Positions 42,902 through 53,600 of a DNA stretch of 64,000 nt are shown one piece after another; position 1 is the first letter of the stretch, and the number at the start of each line of letters is the position of its first letter. Source of the DNA: Jejuia sp. UBA6058 (GTDB taxonomy: Bacteria; Bacteroidota; Bacteroidia; Flavobacteriales; Flavobacteriaceae); assembly GCA_002428965.1 (NCBI GenBank), contig DIYI01000001.1, positions 1 through 64,000 on the forward strand, read 5' to 3'. Both the position numbers and the translations under genes were made by a program. Under the pieces are notes generated by a model that made no database searches, was not told where the DNA came from, and saw only the letters and a list, made by a program, of their open reading frames with translations.

Positions 42902-43636
42902 TTAGGATCGCTGGCGAACAGCTTCATATAGAAAGGTACCACAGGCTACCGATACATTTAAAGATTCTATTTCTCCTAATAATGGAAGTTTTGCCTTTTC
43001 ATCCACAACTTTTAACGTAGAGGGGTTTATACCTTTTCCTTCTGAACCCATAATAATGGCACATGGTTCTTTAAAAGAAATATCATAAATTAAATTATCG
43101 GTTTTTTCGGTAGCCGCTATAACTTTTATACCCGAGGCTTGCATGTAAAATACAGCATCTTTTATATGGTCTACCTTGCATATTGGTATTTTAAATACTG
43201 CACCGGCACTAGTTTTTATGGTGTCCCCATTAACAGGAGCACCTCCTTTTTGCTGAATTACAATGCCATCTACTCCAGTGCATTCGGCTGTTCGAATAAT
43301 GGCGCCAAAGTTGCGCACATCACTTAATTGATCTAAAAGCAGAAATAACGGGGTTTTACCAGATTCCAGAACCTGAACAACGAGATGTTCTAAATCATGA
43401 AATGGAATAGGGGATATTTGCGCAACCGCTCCTTGATGATTTCTATTGGTTAGTCTGTTAAGCTTTTCAACAGGGACATAGGAAGTATTTATGGAGTTTT
43501 TTCGTAATATGTTTTCCAGCTCTGAAAATAGCTCGCCTCTTAGCCCTTTCTGTAAGAACACTTTATCAATAGATTTATCGGAGTTAACAGCCTCAATAAT
43601 AGCTCTAATACCAAATATTTGGGTTTCATTTTGCAT
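42902..43636 (-). CDS. rlmB: 23S rRNA (guanosine-2'-O-)-methyltransferase RlmB
   Basis: A 244-aa SpoU-class methyltransferase. The N-terminal substrate-binding domain starts with IFGIRAIIEAV. The C-terminal knotted domain has LLLDQLSDVRNFGAIIRTAE, IIMGSEGKGIN and LNVSVACGTFLYEA, the three SpoU motifs. It modifies a guanosine in 23S rRNA. An N-terminal domain of this length favours RlmB over TrmH. Divergent from the M36 protease gene. Confidence 0.88.
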   Translation of the reverse strand: MQNETQIFGIRAIIEAVNSDKSIDKVFLQKGLRGELFSELENILRKNSINTSYVPVEKLNRLTNRNHQGAVAQISPIPFHDLEHLVVQVLESGKTPLFLLLDQLSDVRNFGAIIRTAECTGVDGIVIQQKGGAPVNGDTIKTSAGAVFKIPICKVDHIKDAVFYMQASGIKVIAATEKTDNLIYDISFKEPCAIIMGSEGKGINPSTLKVVDEKAKLPLLGEIESLNVSVACGTFLYEAVRQRS

Positions 43637-43794
43637 AAGGTAAATGTATTTCTTATTTAGCTTTTAAGCTATAAATAATTCAATAATAATAGACTAAAAG
43701 TAAAATTATAATAAAATTGAATCTTATACTTATACTTTAAGCTAATAAAAGCTCTTTTTGTATAAAATAGCAATATAGTATCCTCTGTATTTAG

Positions 43795-43802
43795 TATATT
43801 TG
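43795..43802 (+). promoter_or_regulatory. -7 box (TATATTTG) of the M36 protease gene
   Basis: TATATTTG fits the Bacteroidota consensus and ends 24 bp before the start codon. The -33 element is not obvious at the usual spacing. Confidence 0.45.
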
Positions 43803-43826
43803 AAAGGCTAATTCAAAAAAAAAATA

Positions 43827-46562
43827 ATGAAAAACAATTTACTCAAACTGCTTCTAGCAGGTATGTCTTTATTTATTATACAAAGTACATATGCGCAAAA
43901 TGAACTTAGTAAATCAAAAAATGCCTCTCCAATTATGGAGTTTTTATCTAAGAATAAGGCAAAATATGACTTATCAGAACAGGATTTACAAGATATAAAG
44001 CTTAATAAAGAAGTGGTTTCAGATGCGTACAAGGTGTCTCATAATTATTTAAATCAAACACATAAAGGCATTAAGATTTTTAATGCCATATCGGTGGCTG
44101 GTATTAAAAATAATAAGGTATTCCATTTTTCAAACAAATTTAAAAGTAAAGTTGGAGAAAGAATAAATACTGAAGTGCCAAAAGTAACTATGCTTCAGGC
44201 TATTCAAAGCGCAGCGTCTCACTTTAATCTCGAAGGTGCATCAAGTTTGTCTTTAAAAGGGGTGAGCAATGGTAAAAGTGTTTTTACAAAAGGCAATTTG
44301 TCTCAAGAGGATATCCCTGTAGAGCTAGTTTATTTTGAAACGCCTGATGGTGATTTTAAATTATCATGGGATTTAAGCATTTATACCTTAGACAGTAATC
44401 ATTGGTGGAGTGTTAGGGTAGATGCTACAACTGGAGAAATTTTGAATGTAACAGATTGGGTTATTAAATGTTCTTTTGGCGGAGACCATACCAAACACGG
44501 TGTAGAACATGTAACCCCTAATTATATGGGAAAAGCTTCTTTCAGTCTTTTTAAAACAAGTGCATCTATGGTTGCCGATGGTTCTCAGTACAATGTTTAT
44601 CCAATGCCAATCGAGAGTCCAAATCATGGTAACCGTTCTATTGTTTCGGAGCCAGCTGATGCTGTTGCTTCTCCTTATGGGTGGCATGATACAGATGGAG
44701 TTGTTGGAGCGGAATATACCATTACAAGAGGTAATAATGTTTTGGCTCAAGACGATACAAATGGAGATAATGGTGATGGTGTATCACCTGATGGATCAGC
44801 AAGTTTAGATTTTGATTTTCCTATAGATTTAAGTCAGCAACCTGTAAATTATCTAGATGCATCTACAACCAATTTGTTCTATTGGAGTAACATAATGCAT
44901 GATATATTATATACTCATGGCTTTGACGAAGCAAGTGGTAACTTTCAGGAAAATAATTACGGAAGAGGAGGTACGGAAGGTGACTACCTATTGGCTGATG
45001 CTCAAGACGGTGGTGGTCTTAATAATGCTAATATGGCAACGCCTTCTGACGGAAATAATCCAAGAATGCAAATGTTTTTATGGAGTGGTCCGGCTATTAC
45101 GACGCCTATACTTTCGATTAATGGTGGAAGTTTAGCTGGCGGGTACACAGTAGCATTACCATCAACTGGTGACGGTGCGGATGGTACAGGTAATATTACA
45201 CGCCCTAATGAAGTGCCAGTAACAGCAGATATTGTTATTGTTGATGATGGTACTGCTACAGGTGAAGAAGGTTGTAATGCTTTGACTAATGGATCTGAAG
45301 TAAATGGGAAAATTGCTTTTATAAGAAGAGGGTCATGTAACTTTACAACTAAAATTCAAAATGCACAGGATGCAGGAGCCGTTGCCGTAATTGTAGGTAA
45401 TCATAATAATCCTACTAACGACCCAGATTATGCTGAGTATGTAGGTATGTATGGTGTTACAGATCCCCCATTTACAATACCATCGATATTTATAAATTTT
45501 ACTGACGGACAGTCTATTGTTGATGCTATTGGTAATGGCGAAACATTAAATGCTACTATTGTTTATGAACAGCCAGTTAATGTTGATGGTAGCTTAGATA
45601 ATGGCATAATAGCCCATGAGTATGCGCATGGTATTTCAACAAGATTAACAGGTGGACCAGACACCTCAAATTGTTTAACTAATAACTTCCAGCAGGGCGA
45701 AGGTTGGTCTGATTGGTTTGGTTTAATGACTACGATTAAGGCTACAGATGTTGGAAGCACACCAAGAGGAATAGCCACTTTCTCAGTAAATCAACCAACT
45801 ACTGGATTAGGTATTAGACTAAGGCATTATACGACAGATATGTCTGTAAATGAGTTTACGTTTGAGTCTACGAATGACAATACCGTTGAAGGAACTGATG
45901 GAGATGGTAATCCGATAATTAGAAATCAAAGGGTTCACTATATTGGTTCTTTATGGGGTACAATGCTTTGGGATTTGACTTGGGCTTACATTGATAAATA
46001 TGGTTTTGATTCTGATTTGATAAATGGTAACGGTGGAAATAACCGAGTTATGAGAGTTGTAATTGAAGGAATGAAACTACAAGGATGTAACCCTGACTTT
46101 ACCGATGCCCGTGATGGAATTTTAGCAGCGGATACCGCAATTACAGGAGGGCAGGATCAGTGTCTAATTTGGGAGGTTTTTGCAAGAAGAGGACTTGGAG
46201 TTAATGCTTCAGAAGGTGTTCCTTTTATATTGGAAGATCAGGTAAATAGCTTTGATGTTCCAGATTCGAGTGATCCTACTTTAGCCAATTGTACAACCTT
46301 AAGTGCTAGTTCTTTTACTCAAAGCGATTATACTATTTATCCTAACCCAGTGAATGATTTGTTAAACATTGGAGTTAATAAAAATTTGGGTTACGCCACA
46401 ATTAGTTTATTAGATATAAATGGTAGAGAGGTATTGAAGATTGAAAACACAGAGTTATTAAATACAATATCTCTGGATGTAAATGGTATGAAATCTGGAA
46501 TGTATATATTAAGTATTAAAGGAGATTACATTAATACCAACGAAAAAGTTATCATCGAGTAA
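43827..46562 (+). CDS. Secreted M36 (fungalysin) metalloprotease with PA and T9SS domains
   Basis: A 911-aa preproprotease. Signal peptide to about residue 24 (STYAQ), then an inhibitory propeptide of the FTP/PepSY type (to about 230). The catalytic domain has zinc motif HEYAH at residues 597-601 (IIAHEYAHGISTRLTGG), with a protease-associated domain inserted before it (about 450-570, GKIAFIRRGSCNFTTKIQ). The last 75 residues or so are a type IX sorting domain (YPNPVNDLLNIGVNKN, then MKSGMYILSIKG). Function: digestion of external protein. A strong terminator follows. Confidence 0.92.
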   Translation: MKNNLLKLLLAGMSLFIIQSTYAQNELSKSKNASPIMEFLSKNKAKYDLSEQDLQDIKLNKEVVSDAYKVSHNYLNQTHKGIKIFNAISVAGIKNNKVFHFSNKFKSKVGERINTEVPKVTMLQAIQSAASHFNLEGASSLSLKGVSNGKSVFTKGNLSQEDIPVELVYFETPDGDFKLSWDLSIYTLDSNHWWSVRVDATTGEILNVTDWVIKCSFGGDHTKHGVEHVTPNYMGKASFSLFKTSASMVADGSQYNVYPMPIESPNHGNRSIVSEPADAVASPYGWHDTDGVVGAEYTITRGNNVLAQDDTNGDNGDGVSPDGSASLDFDFPIDLSQQPVNYLDASTTNLFYWSNIMHDILYTHGFDEASGNFQENNYGRGGTEGDYLLADAQDGGGLNNANMATPSDGNNPRMQMFLWSGPAITTPILSINGGSLAGGYTVALPSTGDGADGTGNITRPNEVPVTADIVIVDDGTATGEEGCNALTNGSEVNGKIAFIRRGSCNFTTKIQNAQDAGAVAVIVGNHNNPTNDPDYAEYVGMYGVTDPPFTIPSIFINFTDGQSIVDAIGNGETLNATIVYEQPVNVDGSLDNGIIAHEYAHGISTRLTGGPDTSNCLTNNFQQGEGWSDWFGLMTTIKATDVGSTPRGIATFSVNQPTTGLGIRLRHYTTDMSVNEFTFESTNDNTVEGTDGDGNPIIRNQRVHYIGSLWGTMLWDLTWAYIDKYGFDSDLINGNGGNNRVMRVVIEGMKLQGCNPDFTDARDGILAADTAITGGQDQCLIWEVFARRGLGVNASEGVPFILEDQVNSFDVPDSSDPTLANCTTLSASSFTQSDYTIYPNPVNDLLNIGVNKNLGYATISLLDINGREVLKIENTELLNTISLDVNGMKSGMYILSIKGDYINTNEKVIIE

Positions 46563-46591
46563 GGAGCTTTTTTAAGAATATTAAGTAAATA

Positions 46592-46626
46592 CCCCAATTG
46601 GTAACACTTGCCAATTGGGGTTTTTT
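46592..46626 (+). terminator. Rho-independent terminator of the M36 protease gene
   Basis: Arms CCCCAATTGG and CCAATTGGGG (10 bp, perfect) with a 9-nt loop, followed by six Ts. It lies 30 bp after the stop codon. Confidence 0.92.
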
Positions 46627-47312
46627 CTTGGATCAATATTAAATGTAGTTCTCAAAATATAACTGTATTCAGGGTATATTAACTAAATACTATCTCAGTT
46701 GGAATTAATTTTAAAGTAATACTATATTTATTGAGTCTATTGTTTTCCAATAGATAGGACGTATTGAATATTAAGTAATGATATTCTTAAGGAACAAGTT
46801 CGTTGCTTGAGTTGGGATTATTAACAAACTAGTTGTGGGTTATGTTATTACATCATCTGAAATGTTTAAAACGGCATAAATTTATTTCTCATAGTATACA
46901 ACTACATAGTTGAAATGGTATTGTAGGATGAGTGGTTTCATTTTTTTAGGTTGATAGTAATTGATTTATCTATATTACATTAATTACACTAACTAGGTTT
47001 ATTGGTGTGGTGTTTCGAATTTGGCTTTTGATGTGCGCTACAATCTCTGTGATGTGATACTTAAAATATACAATTATTTAAAACCTGATTTTATTAATAG
47101 AAATCAAGTGGCTAATATTTATAGGAACTAGATATAATAAATAAGGGTTTTTTAAAGATGGAATCTTTATTTACAGAGATAGATCGTTTCTACTGAAGAA
47201 CAACAAATATAGCTAGAAATCACATAGTGTTGATTTTCGTTGTGCTTAGTTCTAAGTAAAAGTAGTAGTCTGTGAAACAAGGTTGTTAATTTACTAAAAT
47301 GTAGTAAAAGAA

Positions 47313-47350
47313 AAATCTCATTACAAACTTTAAAGTTTGTAATGAGATTT
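47313..47350. terminator. 38-bp perfect palindrome, terminator of the SusC/D operon
   Basis: Half-site AAATCTCATTACAAACTTT followed by its exact reverse complement. On the minus strand it lies about 60 bp after the stop of the last lipoprotein gene and is followed by a T-rich stretch (GATTTTTCTTTTAC). It can act on both strands. Confidence 0.7.
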
Positions 47351-47408
47351 AGTACTATTTGGCTCTTAGTAATTCTTAATGATTACTAAAAAGCTAATTA
47401 TGGGTGTT

Positions 47409-48338
47409 TTATCCTTGAAAAATAACTGCTCCAGTATCGGAATCCGTAACAGTGTAACTAGAACCAGCTATGGTTAGAACATATTTAATCAAGTAAGCTT
47501 GAGCACTTGAAAGACCTTGTTGTAGCCCTCCAGATGTATTCCATTGTCCTGTTAAATCAAAAGATTCGAATGCCACACCGCCTACACCAAATGTAACTGT
47601 TGCAGGAATATCAAAGTCAGTTGCAGGAGGCACAGCACTAGCTGTACTCCAGAAGCTTGGAATCAACCAATAATCACCATCAGGAAGCGCACCTGCAGGT
47701 ATAGTAATTGACTCTGGACAGCTACTGTAACTAGTAGCAACAATAGCAGAGAAGTCAGCTAAATAGATTTCTAAATCTAAATCCATATCACATAAGCTGT
47801 GAGGAGATCCATCATTACCATCGTAAGTTACGCCCCAATCCATTGAAAATATGAAATCAGTAGATTCGAAATTATCAATTATGATATTAGCTGTTGGGTA
47901 AGTAGCAGAAGGATTAACTAAATAAGTATTAGCTAAAGATGGACCACTTTGGATGGTTAAATTAATCGTTTCGTTATCTTCGATTAAGTCGTCATTATAA
48001 ATAATAACTTTTAACTCGCCTGTAGTACCAAATGCAGGTACCGTAGCATTTTCCAAATCGTAATCGTCATGTAATGTAGCTGTTCCTCCTAAATCAACCC
48101 AACTAAAGTCTATGGCTCTATTAATAGGTTTATCTAGTGTTACTTGCCAAACAATTTCTTGAACAGAACCTTCGTTTACACTTGAAATATCTACAGAACT
48201 TAACAAAGTAAAGGTTGGTGTAGGATATCTGTCTGTGTCATTAATTGCGTCAGCGTCTTGTTTTGCAGTCTCAGGGTCACAACTAAATATTAAGACAGCT
48301 AGAGCAGCAAAACTTAAGATATATTTTAATTTTTTCAT
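47409..48338 (-). CDS. Surface lipoprotein with a Calx-beta-like domain
   Basis: A 309-aa protein with lipobox LIFSC (Cys 20). Residues about 45-150 look like a Calx-beta repeat (SVNEGSVQEIVWQVTLDKPI, then ATLHDDYDL and DDLIEDNETINLTI). The C-terminal half is a beta-rich domain with no family I recognise (DMDLDLEIYLADFSAIVATS). It is the last gene of the SusC/D locus and is probably displayed on the cell surface, where it may help bind the imported nutrient. Confidence 0.7.
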   Translation of the reverse strand: MKKLKYILSFAALAVLIFSCDPETAKQDADAINDTDRYPTPTFTLLSSVDISSVNEGSVQEIVWQVTLDKPINRAIDFSWVDLGGTATLHDDYDLENATVPAFGTTGELKVIIYNDDLIEDNETINLTIQSGPSLANTYLVNPSATYPTANIIIDNFESTDFIFSMDWGVTYDGNDGSPHSLCDMDLDLEIYLADFSAIVATSYSSCPESITIPAGALPDGDYWLIPSFWSTASAVPPATDFDIPATVTFGVGGVAFESFDLTGQWNTSGGLQQGLSSAQAYLIKYVLTIAGSSYTVTDSDTGAVIFQG

Positions 48339-48360
48339 TTTTTACTTGTTTAAGTTATTA

Positions 48361-49200
48361 CTATTGTCTTGTATAGGTTGAAACCCAATCGGATGCCCAG
48401 TTTCCTGTAAAACCTTGGCTTTGTACTAGCGTAAGAATACCATTCTCAGCATCCCACGTACCAGAAGAGATATTACCAATACTACAACAAGGTGCATACT
48501 GTAAGTCGTCAGACGGTAAAATTTCACCACATAATTCAGTAATTCTCGCCCAGTTATTCAAACCAGGGTTAGCGGTACACCCGTAACCTAAGAAACCACC
48601 ATCTCCAATAGCAATAAACCAAGCACCACCATCTGCCTCTATTGTAGTTTCTACTCCAATAGAACCATTAGCACAGCCATTATTGGTAGCTATATACGTT
48701 CCAGATAAATCTGCGAAACATTGATACACAAAATTTAATGTAATTTTATTCCCATTACCAATTACATTACCTGCGCCAGAAGTACTTGTAACTTCTAATG
48801 TAAGAACCTCTGAGGCGGGAGCCTCAATACCGTCTGTAATTACTGTTATAGGCAATGTTCCTAGATAATTACTACCTGTTGTAAGCGTAATTGAACTAGA
48901 ATCAAATCTATAGTGCACTCCTTCAACAGCCGTAGATTCCTCAGGAACCACAGCAATACTAACGGTTACATCTTCCGATAATTCTTCAGATGTAGGCCCT
49001 TTTACCTCCATTACTATGTCATACATATACTCACTACCATCTGCCACAGCACTTAAGTTTTGGCTTTTGGCATTAAAACCGGCTAGGTTTGGACCGGTAC
49101 CAAATGCATCACTTGGTGCGGTATCATCTACTAAACATGAGGTCATCGTTAATGATAAGGATAACCCAATAATCGTTAAAAGTTTTTTGTAATTTTTCAT
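48361..49200 (-). CDS. Surface lipoprotein of the SusC/D locus
   Basis: A 279-aa protein with lipobox MTSC (Cys 22). The N-terminal half is Calx-beta/DUF4843-like (VEGVHYRFDSSSITLTTGSN, then LTLEVTSTSG). The C-terminal part has six or more cysteines (CFADLSGTYIATNNGC, GYGC, LCGEILP, APCCSIG), which suggests a disulfide-stabilised domain. Located directly after the SusD gene (12 bp). Likely an accessory binding lipoprotein; the substrate is unknown. Confidence 0.7.
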   Translation of the reverse strand: MKNYKKLLTIIGLSLSLTMTSCLVDDTAPSDAFGTGPNLAGFNAKSQNLSAVADGSEYMYDIVMEVKGPTSEELSEDVTVSIAVVPEESTAVEGVHYRFDSSSITLTTGSNYLGTLPITVITDGIEAPASEVLTLEVTSTSGAGNVIGNGNKITLNFVYQCFADLSGTYIATNNGCANGSIGVETTIEADGGAWFIAIGDGGFLGYGCTANPGLNNWARITELCGEILPSDDLQYAPCCSIGNISSGTWDAENGILTLVQSQGFTGNWASDWVSTYTRQ

Positions 49201-49212
49201 AATTCTTTTTTT

Positions 49213-50667
49213 TTAATTTGCCCAGAAAATTTTATCTGTGAAAGCATTAGATTGCGACGGCACATTCGGATTTGCCGTTATTTCAGATGCTGGATATAAT
49301 AGTCTTACTGGTCTTTCTGGAGTTGTAGCCAATGCCGAAATCGGCAGGTTTGCAGGATAACCAGTTTTTGTATAATCAAACCACGATTGCACTGCGTCTA
49401 CACCATTTAATCCGACCCATTTTTGGGTGATGATAGCTTCTAACTTATTAGGAGAGGCGTCCCAACCTACGTTGGCAATATTTTGTCCGTAATACGTAGC
49501 AGCACCAGTAGCACCTAAATAATCAAAAGAAGCTTCTATCCCAGATTCGTAAGCTGTCTGTGCCGAACCTGATAAATCTCCAGCTACAATGGCCTGAGCT
49601 TGCAAGAAGTAACTTTCAGCACCTGTAAATATTGGCGCATCCATGGTTGCACTTTTCAAATGCCCTGGTCCAATATTGGATACAAATTCTGGATCGAATT
49701 GATCCACGATTGGCACATCATAGTCTAAAAGTCCTTGAATAACTCCTAAATGCCCTGTAGCAGGTTCTTCATATATGAAATCTATCCTTGGGTCATTAGT
49801 ATCCGTTAAGAAATTTAAAACAAAAGGTGTAGCGCAAGTGGCGTTATTATTGTTGGTAATAGTACCACCAGAATCTGCACCAAATGCATTCCAGAATGGA
49901 TTTTGTTGTCCAGCAGCAACAGCATAACCTGGTTGCACCGTTGCGTTCTCCTCAATAAATCCAATGGCAGCCATTCCTGAGAAATCACCACTACCTCGTC
50001 TTACTAAAACACGCAATTTAACAGTATTAGCAAATTTTTTCCACATAGCCATGTCGCCTCCATAAACTATATCATCAGATCCAGGAATTAATGCATCCTC
50101 AGCAGCCCCATCAATCATCGCCATAGCTGTATTTAATTCGTTAACAATACCGGCATATACGTCTTCGGCACTGTCAAAAATTGGAAATGGGTTTGCTCCT
50201 CTTTGTGCAGCTTCAGAATAAGGTATGTCTCCATATAAATCAGTTAGAATTTGAAAATGGAACGATTCCATAATCTTACCTATAGCTTTATAATTATCAT
50301 ACACTTCCCCGTCATAACTTGCCAAAACTCTATATTGTTTAAGGGCATTTCTAAAGGTGAGGTTCCATATTTGTTGGTAAAAAGATGATGTTACGGCATA
50401 CGTAAATTCATCATTATACCAAGAGAATCCATCAGATTGACTCCAATTATACATCATCATATTACCCAAATTATTGGTGTATCTGTTTCTATGTATAGAT
50501 TCAGCGGTGTAATATTGCGCAACAGGTAAAACTAATGTTGGTTCAAGAACACCAAGCGTTGGACTATTGGTGTCCGAGTTTACATCTAGGTACGCTTCAC
50601 TACATGACACAATAAATATAGTGCCCAATAGTATACCTAAGTATTTAAATCCTTTTTTCATTTTCAT
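49213..50667 (-). CDS. SusD/RagB-like outer-membrane lipoprotein
   Basis: A 484-aa protein with lipobox IVSC (Cys 22) followed by SEAYLDVNSDTNSP, a standard SusD opening. TPR-like helical pairs follow, and the C-terminal region carries EAIITQKWVGLNGVDAVQSW, the mark of the SusD-like_2 subgroup. It forms the lid of the TonB-dependent importer encoded 6 bp upstream. Members of this subgroup often pair with porters for oligopeptides or unknown ligands, so the cargo should not be assumed to be a glycan. Confidence 0.88.
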   Translation of the reverse strand: MKMKKGFKYLGILLGTIFIVSCSEAYLDVNSDTNSPTLGVLEPTLVLPVAQYYTAESIHRNRYTNNLGNMMMYNWSQSDGFSWYNDEFTYAVTSSFYQQIWNLTFRNALKQYRVLASYDGEVYDNYKAIGKIMESFHFQILTDLYGDIPYSEAAQRGANPFPIFDSAEDVYAGIVNELNTAMAMIDGAAEDALIPGSDDIVYGGDMAMWKKFANTVKLRVLVRRGSGDFSGMAAIGFIEENATVQPGYAVAAGQQNPFWNAFGADSGGTITNNNNATCATPFVLNFLTDTNDPRIDFIYEEPATGHLGVIQGLLDYDVPIVDQFDPEFVSNIGPGHLKSATMDAPIFTGAESYFLQAQAIVAGDLSGSAQTAYESGIEASFDYLGATGAATYYGQNIANVGWDASPNKLEAIITQKWVGLNGVDAVQSWFDYTKTGYPANLPISALATTPERPVRLLYPASEITANPNVPSQSNAFTDKIFWAN

Positions 50668-50673
50668 ATATTT

Positions 50674-53600
50674 TTAAAATTCTACATTTATATTGAAACC
50701 AACTGAAGATGTTGGTGGACTTTGGAAGTAACCTCCTATTCCAATACCATTACCGCCAGCATTATTATTACTAAATTCTGGATCTGAGAATCTATTTTCA
50801 GCAGGCAACCAAGTTAATAAATTACGGCCTATCAAACCAACCGTTACTTTTTTAACAGGCAGGTTTTCTATCACTTTGGCAGGCATGGTATAGCTTAATG
50901 CTATTTCCCTTAATTTAACAGCCGTTGCATCTCTCACATAGTTTTCCTTAATTTCATTGTAAACGTTATTCCAGAACCCTTGTCTTCCTTGTGAGATTGG
51001 AATATTCGTATTTTCAACAAATACACCAGGGCTAGTTTCTATAGATGAATTAGGAAAAACAAAATCTTGTCTATTAGCTGATGCACTTTCCACAGACCGT
51101 GCAGTAAATTCCATAGCATCAGAACCTTGCGCGTAATAGACATGACCAGTTCTGTAATCAAAAGTAGCGGCTAATCTAAACGATTTGTAATTAATTGATG
51201 AGTTTAAACCAATAATATAATCTGGAACTGTAGAACCAAGATTTTTTAAACCTGCTTGAGGATTATCACCATCAAGCTCAGTCGTACTGATAGGATCGCC
51301 GTCTGCAGGATCAATCACAACTCTTCCTTGTGGATCTCTGTAATAGGCTGAAGCTTTGAGAGTAGGCCATTGTTCTCCCTCAATCGCAAATACACCAAAT
51401 TCTCCAGTTGTAGCTAAAGCTATCTCCTCATTGTCTACAGTTGGATCACCAATCTCATTTACAACTGCTTTATTCGTTGTGAAGTTAACATTAACATCCC
51501 AAGAAAAATCATTAGATTTCAAAATCGTAGCACCTAAAGTTGCTTCAAAACCTGTACTTTCAATTTCACCAATATTAGTGAGCGATCCAGTTCCAGCGGA
51601 CGAAGGAGGTGTGGTTTGAGGTACAATATTATCCGTAATAAATGTTTTAAAATAAGCTGCATCCAAAGATACACGATTATTAAACAAACCTAAATTAAGA
51701 CCAACTTCAGTAGTATTAATCTTTTCTTTTGTAATTCCAGAATCAACAAACTGTCCAGGTTGTTCAAAACCACTTGCTCCAGAAAAAGGAAAACCAGTTG
51801 GACGACCAAAAGATTCTACAATATCTTCTGCATCTAGGTCATTATATACCGTTGAGTTACTGACTGTAACTTTAGCATAGTTAAAAACATCACTTTTTAT
51901 AGCGGGTATGGCATCTGTTAACACAGCAGATAAACCAATGGCTGGATAGAAATAACTATTATCGTCTAGGAATAAAGTAGATGTAAAATCGTAACGTCCT
52001 GAAGCATTTAGGAATAAAAAGTCATTAAACCCTAGTGTAATATCAGCAAAAACCCCATAAGTTCTTTCCTCAAAATCATTCGCCGTAACAGTAACATCGG
52101 CTGCACTACCCGCGTTACTTATATCATAAAGCCCAGGAACTGCAAGGTTATTTGCAATAACTAGTCCAGAGCTAAACACTGTATTAGTAGTGTTAGAACC
52201 TACAATAGTTTTTAGTGTAAAGTCCTCAGATAGATCAAAATTAGCAGCAGCTAAGAAATCCACAGTATAGTCGGTTCTCTGGAAATTAGAATCTCTTACG
52301 AAAGAGGTGTTTCCTGTAGGTCTTGTATAAGCATCAGTAAACACTTGGGCGTCTCTCCATTCAAGGCCTTCACCTGTTACAAAGTTTCCACCTAATCTCG
52401 CCGTTAAATTCAACCAATCGAAAGTATCCCAGGATACACTAATGTTACCAACTAAACGATTTGTATTATCTAGATCACGACTTGTATCTGCCATGTAGTA
52501 AGGGTTCTGATAATACCCATTAAAATAGCCATCAGGGGAAGAAAACAAATCATTACGCCAATCTTTATAATTCTCTAATGGTATATTTGCAGGAGTATTT
52601 AATATGAACCAATACAAAGTTCTGTTTTGTGCACCTAAAAAGTTTCCTACCTCGTTGGTATCGTCTCTAAAGAATGATGAGTTTAATGTTATTTCAACAT
52701 CTCCCATTTTTTTAGTGGCATTCGCTCTTACTGTTGTTCTTTTGTAAGTATCATTTGGCAGAATACCTTTAGTTTCTTGATTACCTACAGATAAGTACAT
52801 ACTTCCAGTTTCATTTCCGCCACTTAGATAAAATGTGTTTTGTACGGTAGAACCTTGATTGAAAAAGGCTAATAAGTTGTCCTTTACTGGAGCAAAAGGT
52901 ACTTCTTGAAATGTACCATCTGCAAAAGTAGGACCAATTTGTCTTAGGGTACCATCGAAGCGTGGTCCCCAATTCGTGTTTTCTATTGGGTCGTAAGCGC
53001 CTTCCCATCCAATACCAAATTTATTCTGAAAATCTGGTAAATACGCCACATTTTCAAAGGTTACAGCTGTGTTAATTCCTACTGTTATATTTTCACCTTT
53101 TTGCCCCTTTTTGGTAGTAACCAAAAGAACACCATTACCGGCTCTAGATCCATATAAAGCTGCAGCCGTGGCCCCTTTAAGAATATCCATACTTTCGATA
53201 TCTTGAGGGTTTAAATCATCAAAAGCACCGATACTAGAAATTGCGCCGTCGATAACTACCAAGGCCTCATTTGACTGACCAATAGATCTTACACCTCTTA
53301 AAAGGATTTGAGATGATGGATTCACACCATTATTTTGCACATTAATTTGAAGTCCAGCAACTTTACCAGCTAAACCACTTGCGGCTCTTGTATTCGCAGC
53401 TTGATTAAGTAATTGCTCATCAACAGATTCTGTTTGATATGTTACCTCTCTTTTTGCTCTCTCAATACCAAAAGCCGTTACCACAACTTCCTCAAGTGCT
53501 TCAGCATCCTCAGCCATTGTAACATTAATTGTGTTAGAAGCGCCAACTGTAACTTCTTTGGTAGTATACCCAACGAAGCTAAACACCAAAATACTACCCT

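Larger units (their letters stand above)
46563..47408. other. 846-bp gene-free stretch
   Basis: It contains a terminator at the left (46592-46626) and a 38-bp palindrome at the right (47313-47350). The middle 680 bp are AT-rich, with only short open frames and no recognisable protein or tRNA. It may be the remains of a lost gene or a mobile element, but no trace of a transposase is readable. Confidence 0.6.

Noticed and set aside
46563..47408. Possible tRNA or rRNA gene in the long gap
   Set aside because: No cloverleaf, CCA end or rRNA-like segment is visible, and the DNA is too AT-rich for structural RNA in this genome type.
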